Position numbers and translations under genes: made by a program. The notes under the pieces are model-generated. The model was not told the origin of the DNA, did not search any database, and worked only from the letters and a program-made list of their open reading frames with translations. Shown in pieces: positions 1 through 9,120 of a stretch of DNA of 64,000 bases (position 1 is the first letter of the stretch; each line of letters begins with the position of its first letter). Source of the DNA: Acidobacteriota bacterium (GTDB lineage Bacteria > Acidobacteriota > Blastocatellia > Chloracidobacteriales > Chloracidobacteriaceae); NCBI GenBank assembly GCA_016208495.1, contig JACQXX010000043.1, forward strand, positions 1-64,000, in the 5' to 3' direction.

Positions 1-1
1 G

Positions 2-316
2 CTTGAACGTCTCAATCTCACCTTGCGCCAGGCGCTGGCCCCTCTGGTTCGCAAAACCTTGCACTTTTGCAAACAGCGCCAGCAGTTGGAGCGCCGGGTT
101 GTCTTCTTTCAGGTGTATTACAATTTTGCCCGTCCTCATTTAAGTCTGCGTCTCCCTCTGCCTGACTCTGAGCGTCGCTCCTCGGGTGTGATTCATCCCA
201 AATGGAAACCCCGTACCCCAGGGATCGCGGCTGGGTTAACCGACCATGTCTGGACCTTTCGCGAGCTTTTAACCGCCAAATTTGAGCCGATTCAGAATCA
301 CAGTATTAGCCGATGA
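2..316 (+). CDS. IS1-type transposase, C-terminal part (cut by window edge)
   Basis: The reading frame is already open at the first bases of the window, so the 5' part is missing. The visible ~104 residues start LERLNLTLRQ and continue LVRKTLHFCK, then YNFARPHLSLR, which is the C-terminal catalytic segment pattern of IS1-family InsB-like DDE transposases (ERFNLTLRQ...LVRKTLSFSK...YNF.RPH.SL). It would bind element ends and catalyse strand transfer. Nothing here shows whether the element is intact. The downstream element end cannot be placed by eye. It is followed by 260 bp of noncoding DNA packed with other short repeats. Family assignment is from motif memory; another IS family with the same core is possible. 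Confidence 0.65.
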   Translation, partial: LERLNLTLRQALAPLVRKTLHFCKQRQQLERRVVFFQVYYNFARPHLSLRLPLPDSERRSSGVIHPKWKPRTPGIAAGLTDHVWTFRELLTAKFEPIQNHSISR

Positions 317-390
317 GCACCAAGGAACCAACCAACAAATTTAATCCAAACCTCCAGGTCCCAAGTGTTAACCAACAGGCAATAAAATTC

Positions 391-577
391 TCGCATTAGA
401 AAGCAGTCAAGTGATTTAATACCAGTTTGTAGTCAGTAGATCGTAGTCAGTAGTCCACTAACTCTATTTGATCAAATAATTTAACTGTTCTCTGATACGA
501 TGGCTTCATTCCAAAATGGTATAACCAAATAAACTGAGCGAACTACTGACTGCTGACTACTGACTACGAACTGATAT
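391..577 (+). repeat. 104-bp MITE-like element, + copy split by a second copy
   Basis: Bases 391-418 (starting TCGCATTAGAAAGCAG) and 523-577 (ending CGAACTGATAT) match the two halves of the ATACCA-ended element seen intact at 59621-59724. The halves are separated by another, oppositely oriented copy at 419-522. The left end is degenerate. The right end overlaps the first base of the stop codon of the lipoprotein hydrolase gene on the minus strand. Confidence 0.6.
419..522 (-). repeat. 104-bp MITE-like element (ATACCA ends), intact copy
   Basis: The element starts ATACCAGTTTGTAGTCAGTA and ends CCAAAATGGTAT, giving short inverted ends (ATACCA/TGGTAT). Its reverse complement aligns along the whole length with 59621-59724, also exactly 104 bp, differing at roughly a dozen positions by eye. 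It has no coding capacity. Being inserted inside another copy shows that the family moved more than once. Confidence 0.75.
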
Positions 578-1536
578 TATTTGATGATAAACAGGTCATT
601 GAGTTCTTTGTCTTGAAACTCCAGATTGACGATTGGGCTGGTATCAAGCTTAATTTTCGTGGCAATCACCTGCGTTACAGGCGACAGGATGTTGAAGTGA
701 TCGGCCCCAATCACGGAATGAAATCGCATGACCGGGTTTTGTGATGACCGTGAAAGCTCCTGGAGCGATTCCCAGTTGCCGACCGTGCCTTCAAACACAA
801 AGGTCGGCGTTTTAATCGAATGCAGCCACAGTTTGGGGGCTCTGAGGTCAAGTTCGCGATCATTGGTGGTGTCAAACGGGAGGTTATCCGGGCCATAGCC
901 CCAGACGTCTTCGACCGGTCCAAAGGAAAACACAGCCCTCAACCGATCTGTTGAAGCCGCCACCAGCAGGGCCAGCGTGCCTCCGGTGCTGTGTCCGCCC
1001 AGGTAAATTCGGTTTGGGTCTACAAATTCCTGTTTCGAAAGATATTCAATCGCGGCTAAAACATCGTCAACTTCGCCGTAAAAGGCTTCTTTGTACCCCG
1101 GATTCAGATTCCCACCGCGAAGCGACGGAAACATCAGGATCATCCCCGCCTGGCGAAAAGCACTCGCTGACTGGTCATTGTCAGGAGTGGCTGGGGCCCA
1201 CGGCGTATTGTCAATGCTATTGCTAAAGCCACCGGTGAGCCAGATCATCGCCGGACGTTTCTGTTTATCCGGCGGAGGCTGGCTCACATATGCCGCCAGT
1301 TTCCCAATCGGCGATTGATAATAAACAATCTGAAATAATGCTTTGGGAGGCACGACAACCAGCTCGCTGTCGGTTTCCGTTTTGATGAGCCGGGTTTTGA
1401 ACCCGCGTCTGGCTTCTGACAAGGTTGGTTTTTGCTCTGGTTTGGAATTGGATGCTGGCTGAGTCGGTGGTTTGAGTGAACAGGCACCCAGAGCAATGAA
1501 AACCACCAGACTGAATAAAACAGTACCCTGTCGCAT
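577..1536 (-). CDS. Lipoprotein with alpha/beta hydrolase (prolyl-oligopeptidase-like) domain
   Basis: Predicted lipoprotein of 319 residues. Residues 1-18 form a signal peptide and LGAC at 16-19 is a lipobox, so Cys19 would be lipidated and the protein anchored in the envelope. The body is an alpha/beta hydrolase: an oxyanion-type segment WLTGG near 99-103, the nucleophile elbow GGHSTGG with Ser183, and a C-terminal GADHF with His280; the acid is probably near residues 249-255. This arrangement resembles S9/dienelactone-hydrolase-like esterases and peptidases. The substrate cannot be told. It lies 42 bp downstream of the transporter/synthase gene on the same strand and may be cotranscribed. 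Its stop codon overlaps the end of a short repeat element. Confidence 0.8.
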   Translation of the reverse strand: MRQGTVLFSLVVFIALGACSLKPPTQPASNSKPEQKPTLSEARRGFKTRLIKTETDSELVVVPPKALFQIVYYQSPIGKLAAYVSQPPPDKQKRPAMIWLTGGFSNSIDNTPWAPATPDNDQSASAFRQAGMILMFPSLRGGNLNPGYKEAFYGEVDDVLAAIEYLSKQEFVDPNRIYLGGHSTGGTLALLVAASTDRLRAVFSFGPVEDVWGYGPDNLPFDTTNDRELDLRAPKLWLHSIKTPTFVFEGTVGNWESLQELSRSSQNPVMRFHSVIGADHFNILSPVTQVIATKIKLDTSPIVNLEFQDKELNDLFIIK

Positions 1537-1578
1537 TGCATTCCCCTTCCAGAAGTCTGTGCTTCAACCACTGATAGA

Positions 1579-3795
1579 TTATTGAGGATTTCGCATAACT
1601 CTCAGAAAATAATACTCGTTAAAGGGACGGTCATCCGTAATTCTCACTTCAGGGTTTGGATCAACCAGCTTTGAAATTGGGATTTCATTGGTCAACATCC
1701 GGTTAAAAATTGCTTCAACCGTCTTATCGGGAATATCAGGTTGAAACCATTCAACCAGATCTTTTCTGGCAGTATCAGATAATCTGGCAAGTAATTGAGC
1801 CCCTGTGACTTGTGGGAGTGGTGACATTGAAGCAATAAAGTGATAGCCCCACCCTTCGGCTGAAGGAAAAACCCGAACGTATGGAAATGAGTTGGATAAC
1901 GAGCGAGCGACGGCATTCACCGTTTGTGGTTCGCCAAATCCATACCATTGCTGGACAATTCCATTGGGTTTCAATCGTTTTTTCAAGGTTTGGTAGAACT
2001 CTTCACTGTACAATAAGCTGGAGCCGGCAGCGGCAGCGGGCGGGGGAGGATCAATTGTAATGATGTCAAACTGGTCGCTGGTCCGATTCAAAAACCGTCG
2101 GCCATCATCAATGACAATTTTCCCTTTGGGATTTGAAACCACCACCTGCGCATCAGGAAAGAAAAACCCAAACGAATCTCGGACAGCCGGAGAAAGCTCC
2201 ACGGTCGTGGCCTTGACACCCCAACTGAGCATGGACCGGTGGGTGGTCCCCATTCCAAAACAGATAGTAAGTACTGATTCCGGCTTTCCTGAGTGAAATA
2301 CCATTGGTAAATGAGCCATGAACTTGGTAATGGGAGTCAGCGCCGTAATATTGTACCCGTTGACAAACATCAACCGATCAAGACCCGTCCCCGCACTGAC
2401 AACCGTTGCCAGATGGTCTCTTTTAACCAGTTGCGGAAATCCAGGGGGGACTGGGTTTTCATGGCTGTGAATGACAAACAGGGAACAGAATAAACTCACC
2501 CCGGTCAACCCGGCGGAAAAGAAGCGCACGTTTTCATCTAATACCTGGAAAGTCCTGGCTAAAAAGAAGATAAACGGGACCGCCAAAAGGACTAACGCAC
2601 CCTGGACGCCCATCCAGGACAGCAACAAATAGCCGGCAACCAAAGGACCCAAAATACAACCAAACACATTGACGGCATAGGCTTTCCCAGCACGGTCAGG
2701 AGCACCAACCGAGTATTCGTCTACAATTTTTGGGGTCAGATATCCCAACAAAGCACAAAAGGGGAAAATACTGACCAATGCTGGAATTGCCCGGAGGTTG
2801 CCAAATGCCCAGGGAACACTTGGAATGAGCCGCGGGTCATTTATCAGTAACGGCAGAAACGCACTGACTGAGATAAACGCAACCAGTTTTGAGATTGATT
2901 GAACCTGACCAGAGGCAACATCCCGGCGATACAGGAGCGACCCAATCCAGGTGGCCAGCAAATAGACAAACAACAGGGCCGCAAAGGCATACACCTGGGT
3001 TGATAACACTGAAGCAAAGGCACGCGTCCAAACCACCTCCATGGCCATTGAGGTAAACCCGGTCGTAAACAACAACGCTAATAGCAAAGATTCAGATGAC
3101 ATCTCGGCAGGTGCGGTACTTTCCAGTTCAACTGGGGCTGGTTCTTCTGGCTGGTCAACCTTCTCTTTGGGTGACATGCCAAGCCAAAAACTCACCACCG
3201 CGATAGCAAAATTTGAGATTCCCGCAACCCACAGCGTGTGGCGAAACCCAAACAGCTCAACCAGGATCAAGGCTGTAACCAGGGTTCCGCACATGGCGCC
3301 GATCACATTGGCCAGGTAAAGAAAGCTAAAACTTTTGGTGTCCGTTTCAGTTCGTTCTTTGACAAACGCCATCATAAAGGGGAACGTAACCCCCATACAA
3401 ACACACCAGGGAAAGATGGAAATGGTTAACGCACCCGCGGAAAACAATAAATATCGAACTGAGTCAGATTCACCGGCACCCAAAAGCCACCGCCCACTCA
3501 ATTCAAAGAGCCACGGAACAACAATTGAACCAAAAGCAATAACAAGTTCAGCCAAACCATAAAACATGGCGGCTGAGCGGTTTGATTTTTGGGTTAGGGA
3601 ACCAATCCATTTTCCTCCAGCCCAGGATCCCAAAGACAAACCAAGCATAAAAACTGAAACCACAATTGAAAGGACTGGTGTGATAATCCCAAAAGTCGCA
3701 AAGGCAAGTCGCAGCCAAACCGTCTGGTATAACAAACCGCAAAAGCCTGAAATGAAAAAAAGTGAAAACAGAATTCGTCGAAGGTGGAGAGTCAT
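1579..3795 (-). CDS. Fused MFS-like transporter / spermidine synthase-like protein
   Basis: A 738-residue membrane protein. Roughly the first 430 residues hold a dozen or more hydrophobic helices in MFS-like arrangement (first one around residues 7-28). The soluble C-terminal part, about 450-720, resembles the Rossmann methyltransferase fold of spermidine synthases: FGMGTTHRSML as the nucleotide-binding glycine-containing loop, TTVELSP with the acidic ribose-binding residue, and DIITIDPPPP with the catalytic-loop position. Such fusions are common in Acidobacteria and Planctomycetes. Whether they make polyamines or methylate or transport something is not settled for the family. The protein precedes the lipoprotein hydrolase gene by 42 bp on the same strand. 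Confidence 0.8.
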   Translation of the reverse strand: MTLHLRRILFSLFFISGFCGLLYQTVWLRLAFATFGIITPVLSIVVSVFMLGLSLGSWAGGKWIGSLTQKSNRSAAMFYGLAELVIAFGSIVVPWLFELSGRWLLGAGESDSVRYLLFSAGALTISIFPWCVCMGVTFPFMMAFVKERTETDTKSFSFLYLANVIGAMCGTLVTALILVELFGFRHTLWVAGISNFAIAVVSFWLGMSPKEKVDQPEEPAPVELESTAPAEMSSESLLLALLFTTGFTSMAMEVVWTRAFASVLSTQVYAFAALLFVYLLATWIGSLLYRRDVASGQVQSISKLVAFISVSAFLPLLINDPRLIPSVPWAFGNLRAIPALVSIFPFCALLGYLTPKIVDEYSVGAPDRAGKAYAVNVFGCILGPLVAGYLLLSWMGVQGALVLLAVPFIFFLARTFQVLDENVRFFSAGLTGVSLFCSLFVIHSHENPVPPGFPQLVKRDHLATVVSAGTGLDRLMFVNGYNITALTPITKFMAHLPMVFHSGKPESVLTICFGMGTTHRSMLSWGVKATTVELSPAVRDSFGFFFPDAQVVVSNPKGKIVIDDGRRFLNRTSDQFDIITIDPPPPAAAAGSSLLYSEEFYQTLKKRLKPNGIVQQWYGFGEPQTVNAVARSLSNSFPYVRVFPSAEGWGYHFIASMSPLPQVTGAQLLARLSDTARKDLVEWFQPDIPDKTVEAIFNRMLTNEIPISKLVDPNPEVRITDDRPFNEYYFLRVMRNPQ

Positions 3796-3909
3796 AGTGC
3801 GTTTGCCAGGAGTGAGTAATGGGTTGAAAAAACCAAAAGGCTGAAAAAAATTTGAAGTCAGCCCAGGAGGATAAACCGATGGCGATTTGCTCCTGAGCCA
3901 AGGTGCAGT

Positions 3910-5934
3910 TCAGGACTTCACTTTAAACACATTGACTGATTTCGGGGCCACACTAAGCACAACTTCCGGTACCCCAGTGCTCCAATCAACTTCGATTGGA
4001 ACCGGCAGATTGCGGGTTAAATCCTGCCCGGCGACCGGTTGCCGAACAAGTTTGGCCCCCTTCGAAATCAATGGTTTGCCATCGCGAGATACCAGCTTGA
4101 CTCGTTTTTGGGCGGTGCCTGCCGATTTGGCCTCTTTTTCATTGGCGTTGACGACCACCACGACACTATCTTTGGTTGCAATGAAATTTCCACGCTGGAT
4201 GAAGCGAGCAAAGGCAAACACTCCGTCATCTTCAGTACTCTCTGATGAATCAGCCCAGAGCGTCGAAATCTGACCGCTTTCAAGTGCCGGCAGTGATTTG
4301 CGATATTTCATCAAAGACGAGAGCACCACAAAGCTCCGGTTGCTTCGGGTTTGCTTGAGGGTTTCCAGGTCATTTGGTTTGCAAAAGGTCAACCGTCCGG
4401 CTTCGCTGTCGCCTTCAATTTTGCTGTTGGCAATCAGGCTGGCTTCCGTCCCGTAGTACAAACAGGGAATCCCTTCCAGCGTAAGCACCAGCGCCGAGGC
4501 CAGCAGATTGTTTTGTTCGCTGACACCATTGGCTCGAAACCGGTTGAGTCCATCGTGATTTTCGGCAAAATTGACCATTTTCCGCCGGGCGGAAAGTCCA
4601 TCCAGACCTGGTTTCGGGTTGTACATCGGCCTACCACTGTTGTCCTTTGTGACATAGGCATCTTCAATCATCTGAGCCAGCGAATTCGGTGTTTTATATC
4701 CATTTCCATCCACCCGCAGAAAATCACGAATGGCATAATTCGTCTGAAAATGAATCAACGAATCCAAACATGGCGTGGCCGTTCCATCAGCTCGATAGGT
4801 GTATTTCCCAAGGTCACGTGGATTGCCGCTATACACTTCACCAAAGAGAATCAATCGTTTGGCGGCATCAGGCGTGAGTTTTTTCCGCAATCGCTCAGAA
4901 AACACATCCCAAAATTCATGGTGAACGTGCTTGACCGTGTCAATCCGCAGGCCATCCACGCCAAGTTCCTGAATATAAAACCGATAGACTTCGACAAACT
5001 CATCAACCAGCTTGTCGAATACCGGATTTTTCTTTGACGTCCAGAAATCGCGAAGGGCAAAAAAGTCGCATTCGACTTCTTCGCCGTCTGATTTCCCAAG
5101 GCTGCCATCGCGGTATCCTTTGCGAGTGTAGGCATCAAAGCTCTGAAAAATGCCGGACGTCTTGAGTTTCACGGGGCGCGAACCAGATAACTTGATCACT
5201 TCGCCCGCCGCCGGGCCGACTTTGGCCATGTTCCAATTCGCGACTTCAGCCCATTTGGCATTGGTATGGCGACCATCCGGCAGAAAGGGTTGAATCCACT
5301 CGCTGTTGTTTTTGTCAGTATAGCCCTGATCAAATTGCCCATTGCCATTGACGTCATAGTAAAAAACAGGGCCCGCGTGATTCATCACGACATCTTGAAT
5401 CACCTTGATATTCTTTTGATGCGCCAATCGGATGACATCGCGATAGTGCTCAAGGCGGCCCTCGCGGGTGTCGGGGTATTCGCCTCCGCCAAGTCTGGTT
5501 CGACTGACCACATGTGGATCAATATCAAGGAAATCCTGCGCCCAGTAGCCGTGATACCCGCTTTTATCCTCAACTTTTGAATACCAGGTGTTGCGCACGG
5601 GCGGTGTGATCCACAGGGCGGTCACTCCTAAATCGGTGAAATAGTTGTTTTGGAGCGCCAGTTCGAGGCCGCGCAAATCACCGCCGTGGTACCGGTCAAG
5701 GTTTTGTTGTGATGTATCATAGAGTTCCGGGTCGCTTCCGGGTGGAATGTTGTTTGCCGGGTCACCATCCATAAAGCGATCAATCAACAGAAAATAAATG
5801 ATGTCCTGGTTCCATTTTCGAGTTTTATAGCTTTTGCCCGACGCACCCGACGTCGGTACAGGAATCATCATTAAAAGGAGAAAGAACAGGCAGCGTCGCC
5901 GGAGCCAGTTCGTCAAAGGGTACCTTGCGGTCAT
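3910..5934 (-). CDS. Secreted GH13 alpha-amylase
   Basis: About 674 residues from the ATG at 5934, chosen because GAGGA stands 6-7 bases upstream and because the protein then begins with a typical signal peptide (MTARYPLTNWLRRR then a hydrophobic stretch ending near PTSGASG). The longer open frame upstream would put this signal inside the protein. GH13 regions are present in order: DVVMNHAGP (region I), GLRIDTVKHV (region II, Asp nucleophile), LFGEVYSG (region III, Glu acid/base), FAENHDGLNR (region IV, His-Asp). The enzyme should hydrolyse alpha-1,4-glucans outside the cytoplasm. The C-terminal 80 residues look like the beta-sandwich domain C. It lies 115 bp upstream of the transporter/synthase gene, on the same strand. 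Confidence 0.92.
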   Translation of the reverse strand: MTARYPLTNWLRRRCLFFLLLMMIPVPTSGASGKSYKTRKWNQDIIYFLLIDRFMDGDPANNIPPGSDPELYDTSQQNLDRYHGGDLRGLELALQNNYFTDLGVTALWITPPVRNTWYSKVEDKSGYHGYWAQDFLDIDPHVVSRTRLGGGEYPDTREGRLEHYRDVIRLAHQKNIKVIQDVVMNHAGPVFYYDVNGNGQFDQGYTDKNNSEWIQPFLPDGRHTNAKWAEVANWNMAKVGPAAGEVIKLSGSRPVKLKTSGIFQSFDAYTRKGYRDGSLGKSDGEEVECDFFALRDFWTSKKNPVFDKLVDEFVEVYRFYIQELGVDGLRIDTVKHVHHEFWDVFSERLRKKLTPDAAKRLILFGEVYSGNPRDLGKYTYRADGTATPCLDSLIHFQTNYAIRDFLRVDGNGYKTPNSLAQMIEDAYVTKDNSGRPMYNPKPGLDGLSARRKMVNFAENHDGLNRFRANGVSEQNNLLASALVLTLEGIPCLYYGTEASLIANSKIEGDSEAGRLTFCKPNDLETLKQTRSNRSFVVLSSLMKYRKSLPALESGQISTLWADSSESTEDDGVFAFARFIQRGNFIATKDSVVVVVNANEKEAKSAGTAQKRVKLVSRDGKPLISKGAKLVRQPVAGQDLTRNLPVPIEVDWSTGVPEVVLSVAPKSVNVFKVKS

Positions 5935-6047
5935 AGCAATCCTCGTGAGCAAAAATGTGGGGCTGTCAAAAACACAACTTGATGGGAATGCAAAAACTTG
6001 GGGGAAAAACGGTTGGCGATTATGGTCTGGAGTGTGGAAGGGAATCA

Positions 6048-6469
6048 AGCATCATTCGGGGTTTAGGGTTCAGGGTTTCAATTATTGAAGATCGGTTGGT
6101 ATAGAATTTCAGAGCAAGAAACCACGGAATACACGGAACACACAGAAAATAAAACCGGCTTCTTCTGCAGTGGTTGAATTGAGGCAGGTCGTTTACTTTG
6201 AAAAACATGTGGAAATTTACACATTCGGCTCCAATCGAAAATCTATCTGGGGTCAACCTCAGCCGGGGAAAGCATCTTTTGAAGCCTGCTGGTCAATCAA
6301 ACCAGTAGTCCACTGCCGGCGGCGAGATACCTTTTGTGTCCTTGTGTTCCCTGGGGCTCGACCGCCGGAGTGAACGCTCCCTCCCAAACAACCTTCTGAG
6401 AAAAATTCCTCTGGCACAAAACTTGCACCTCAATCTGAAGACGAAAATTTCAGAAAGGGGCTGAGCACT
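6048..6469. other. Intergenic region with dispersed repeats, no gene
   Basis: No supported gene. It contains a short GGGTTCA-type stretch (6058-6080), a copy of the ACCACGGAATACACGGA repeat (6117-6155) and a 30-bp segment at 6169-6198 (TGGTTGAATTGAGGCAGG...) that recurs with one change at 56035-56064. The divergent promoters for the amylase and the OsmC protein should lie here but I cannot point to convincing -10/-35 boxes. Confidence 0.5.
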
Positions 6470-6934
6470 ATGGCCATGCCATATTTTTATGAAGTCGAAG
6501 TGAAATGGGATCGGGAAAAAATCGGAGACCTGAAGGTTGCGGGCCTTCCCGGAATGAAGGTGGCTACTCCGCCGGAGTTTGGCGGGCATGAAGGCTACTG
6601 GAGCCCCGAGCACCTGTTTGTGGCTTCAGTGAATTCCTGTTTTATGGCCACTTTTTTGGCAATGGCGGGAAATTCCAAACTTGAGTTCGAAAGCTTTGAT
6701 TCAACCGCGACTGGAAAGCTGGAAAAAGTGGAAGGTGTCGGCCTTCAGATCACCGAAATTTCAATCCGGCCAGTGCTGGTCATCTCCAACACCAAAGATC
6801 TGGAGCGAGGGTTGAAATTGCTTGAAAAGGCCGAAAAATACTGCCTGATTTCAAACTCGATCAAATCGCGGATCACGCTCGAACCAGTGATTTTGACCGA
6901 ACATGCTCCAGTTTTAAACGGCGAATTATTCTAA
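6470..6934 (+). CDS. OsmC/Ohr-family protein
   Basis: A 154-residue soluble protein of the OsmC superfamily, thiol-dependent peroxidases that reduce organic hydroperoxides or act on oxidised thiols. The two family cysteines are visible: Cys57 in SVNSCFMATFL and Cys125 in KAEKYCLISNSI. The segment EGYWSPEHLF before the first Cys is typical. The start is the ATG at 6470 (a second ATG follows at 6476); AGAAAGGGG lies about 11 bases upstream. The subgroup (OsmC versus Ohr versus YhfA-like) cannot be fixed; the YWSPEHL pattern fits the OsmC-like group of general function. Transcribed alone, divergent from the amylase. Confidence 0.85.
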   Translation: MAMPYFYEVEVKWDREKIGDLKVAGLPGMKVATPPEFGGHEGYWSPEHLFVASVNSCFMATFLAMAGNSKLEFESFDSTATGKLEKVEGVGLQITEISIRPVLVISNTKDLERGLKLLEKAEKYCLISNSIKSRITLEPVILTEHAPVLNGELF

Positions 6935-6945
6935 CAATTTTTTCA

Positions 6946-7006
6946 CCACAGAGGACACAGAGGGAATTTCCTTTGTGGAAGCCTCTATGTTCCTCTGTGG
7001 TGAGAT
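6946..7006. repeat. Inverted repeat, terminator-like or dispersed hairpin
   Basis: CACCACAGAGGACACAGAGG at the left and CCTCTGTGGTGA at the right pair across a 25-base loop that contains a further GAGG/CCTC match. It sits 12-70 bases after the OsmC stop codon and can form a stable stem, but no clear T run follows. Confidence 0.5.
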
Positions 7007-7605
7007 TCAGCAATCAAAATCTCAAATTATCTTGTGATTTTTCGTTGAGCCTGAAGAAAGCAATTCCTTCATTAAAATGTCAGAAAACAATAAAAAACAC
7101 TTGAATTCATTTCACGATCAATTTACTGTTGCGGATCAATAAAGTATTCAATCATCAAATCAATCTGCTTTTCTTTTTGAGCTTCCAGGTTTTTGGATTC
7201 TGATATGTGAAACCCAACTCCACATATCTTCACGTGTTTCTCATCAGATGAGTTAGTCCCCCTAATTTTCATTTGAGAAGCAAACTGTTGATATCAAATA
7301 GATTAAATACTCTCAAAGGAGATGTCATCTTTTTTCAGTAGATAAAAGAGCCATCCTGGAACCGAGCCTTTCTGTGTCTTTGCCGTGTATTTGACCAGTC
7401 CAATTTCAACTCTGGTTGAATAGCTGAAGTGTGCCTGACTTCACTTGCAAACTGGGTAATCGGAATATGATCAATATAACTGGAAAAAACACTAACAATT
7501 CCTTCTTAGAAAAAACAGGTACTCATTTAAACCCTGACTGCCCCACACCAACAAGAACGGGAGGGGAGAGAACTTTAACTCAACTAACTTTGAGGAGATA
7601 AACAC
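7007..7605. other. 600-bp AT-rich intergenic region, nothing recognised
   Basis: The stretch is AT-rich and has stops in all frames. I see no tRNA, hairpin or known regulatory element. It must contain the promoter of the serine protease operon; a good ribosome binding site (GAGGAGA) stands just before 7606. Confidence 0.5.
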
Positions 7606-8586
7606 ATGCCGCCGATTACCGTCTCAAACGCGCTGTTACAGGAAGCCCACCAATATAAGCGCGAGCTTCTCGAACGAATGTTTGGTACAACGCCGCTTTT
7701 TCTCAGCCTGGCGCCAACGGTTTCTTCGCAAGCTGCCGCAATCCTGAGACCAGGCAGTAATATTTCTGGATTCGGCTACGGTGCCAAGGAAACGCTCGGT
7801 GCGGGAACTGAGGAACTCGCCGTCCGGGTTTATGTTCGTTCGAAGCTGCCCAATTCCCTGCTGAGTGCCGGGGATAAAGTTCCATCCCAGATTAATGGAA
7901 TGCCAACCGACGTCATTGCCGTCGGAGATGTGGTCGCCACGGCTCGCCCGGTCAAATGTGGTGTTTCAGTCGGTCATTTTCAAATCACGGCTGGAACACT
8001 TGGCTGTCTGGTCAAAAAAACCGGACTTTCGACTGGAGACCATTATATCCTCTCCAATAACCATGTTCTGGCTGATTCAAATGCGGCTAGCATTGGCGAC
8101 GACATCCTGGAACCTGGACCGGCAGATGGAGGAACCAGTCGGATTGCTGAATTGACCGACTTTGAAGCGATGGATTTTACAGGGAACGCCAATACAATGG
8201 ATGCCGCCATTGCCAAAGTTGACAACCTGGGAGATGTATTTCCGGAAATCGAAACCATCGGGCGGATCTCCAATCCTCCGATGCCTGCGGCGCTATATCA
8301 ATCCGTCCGCAAGCATGGCCGAACGACCCGGCATACAATCGGAGTTATCATGGATTTATCGGCTGATATTTGGGTAAGATATGGCGGGAACCGGGCCTGG
8401 TTTGAAGATCAAATTTCCATTATTGGCGCCGGCGGCAATTTCAGTGCTGGAGGGGATTCAGGATCACTGATTGTTGACGGAGTGACCAAACGTCCCGTAG
8501 CGCTCCTGTTTGCCGGAGGCGGCAATACAACCTTTGGAAATCCGATTGAACCAGTGTTATCCCGATTTCAAGTGGAAATTTTGTAA
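7606..8586 (+). CDS. Trypsin-fold serine protease with N-terminal proregion
   Basis: A 326-residue protein with a chymotrypsin/trypsin-type triad: His153 in SNNHVLAD, Asp199 in TMDAAIAK, Ser285 in AGGDSGSLIV. The order and spacing fit a two-barrel serine protease of the kind found in plant NAL1-like and bacterial relatives. Residues about 45-110 form a separate N-terminal domain (GFGYG..., VRVYVRSKL..., VIAVGDV) that is not part of the protease fold and probably is a proregion. No signal peptide is evident, so it may be cytoplasmic or exported by an unusual route. GAGGAGA precedes the ATG by 8 bases. The following gene, 17 bp downstream, encodes a free-standing version of the N-terminal domain. 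Confidence 0.75.
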   Translation: MPPITVSNALLQEAHQYKRELLERMFGTTPLFLSLAPTVSSQAAAILRPGSNISGFGYGAKETLGAGTEELAVRVYVRSKLPNSLLSAGDKVPSQINGMPTDVIAVGDVVATARPVKCGVSVGHFQITAGTLGCLVKKTGLSTGDHYILSNNHVLADSNAASIGDDILEPGPADGGTSRIAELTDFEAMDFTGNANTMDAAIAKVDNLGDVFPEIETIGRISNPPMPAALYQSVRKHGRTTRHTIGVIMDLSADIWVRYGGNRAWFEDQISIIGAGGNFSAGGDSGSLIVDGVTKRPVALLFAGGGNTTFGNPIEPVLSRFQVEIL

Positions 8587-8603
8587 GCAGGAGGTAGCTC
8601 CAC

Positions 8604-8828
8604 ATGATAATTACCGAACCGGACAAGCAGGCGCTTATGGCGGCCAAAGCGGAGCTGCGACGACAATTCAAAAACGTACCGGGAGTCCAGGGGTTTGGAA
8701 TCGGCGAACACAGCGTCCGAGTCTACATCCAGGACACCAGTCTCCGGGCTCACATCCCGGAACAGATCAACAACATTGAAGTCGAATGCATCGTGGAAGG
8801 CGACATCCGCGCCCTGGCTCATTCCTAA
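8604..8828 (+). CDS. Small protein resembling the protease proregion; possible inhibitor
   Basis: A 74-residue protein. Its middle part (VQGFGIGEHSVRVYIQD... IPEQINNIEVECIVEGDI) parallels residues ~50-110 of the upstream protease (ISGFGYG... AVRVYVRSKL... VPSQINGMPTDVIAVGDV) in order and spacing. AGGAGG lies 7-12 bases before the ATG, giving strong predicted translation, and the gene follows the protease by 17 bp. Stand-alone proregions often inhibit or help fold their protease; that role here is inference. It has no signal peptide or membrane segment. A transcription terminator follows. Confidence 0.7.
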   Translation: MIITEPDKQALMAAKAELRRQFKNVPGVQGFGIGEHSVRVYIQDTSLRAHIPEQINNIEVECIVEGDIRALAHS

Positions 8829-8848
8829 GGATTAACATCAATCAACCC

Positions 8849-8881
8849 GAGGCGGATTCATTTCATGACATCCGCCTTTTG
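8849..8881 (+). terminator. Rho-independent terminator of the protease operon
   Basis: GGCGGAT at 8851-8857 pairs with ATCCGCC at 8870-8876, followed by TTTT. It stands 20 bases after the stop codon of the small protein. Confidence 0.75.
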
Positions 8882-9120
8882 GGCACTTCCATCAGGGTTG
8901 GAGTCATTCAGACCAGCCTTTTCTGTTGAAGCAATTTTCATTTCTTCAAAGCTTTTCCAAACAGGCAACCCGACATTTTTTCATTGGACACAATCAGCCA
9001 CCAAAACTCACTTAACCGGACCATTCCGATCAAAACCACTTTGTCTTTTTCCAGTAGAGATTTTGAACAGGATGGGATCACCCGTGACTCAATATCGCTC
9101 CTTCAAGCTATTCGTGAACC

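Noticed and set aside
4351-5037. 228-residue frame opposite the amylase gene
   Set aside because: Antisense to clear GH13 motifs and without recognisable domains.
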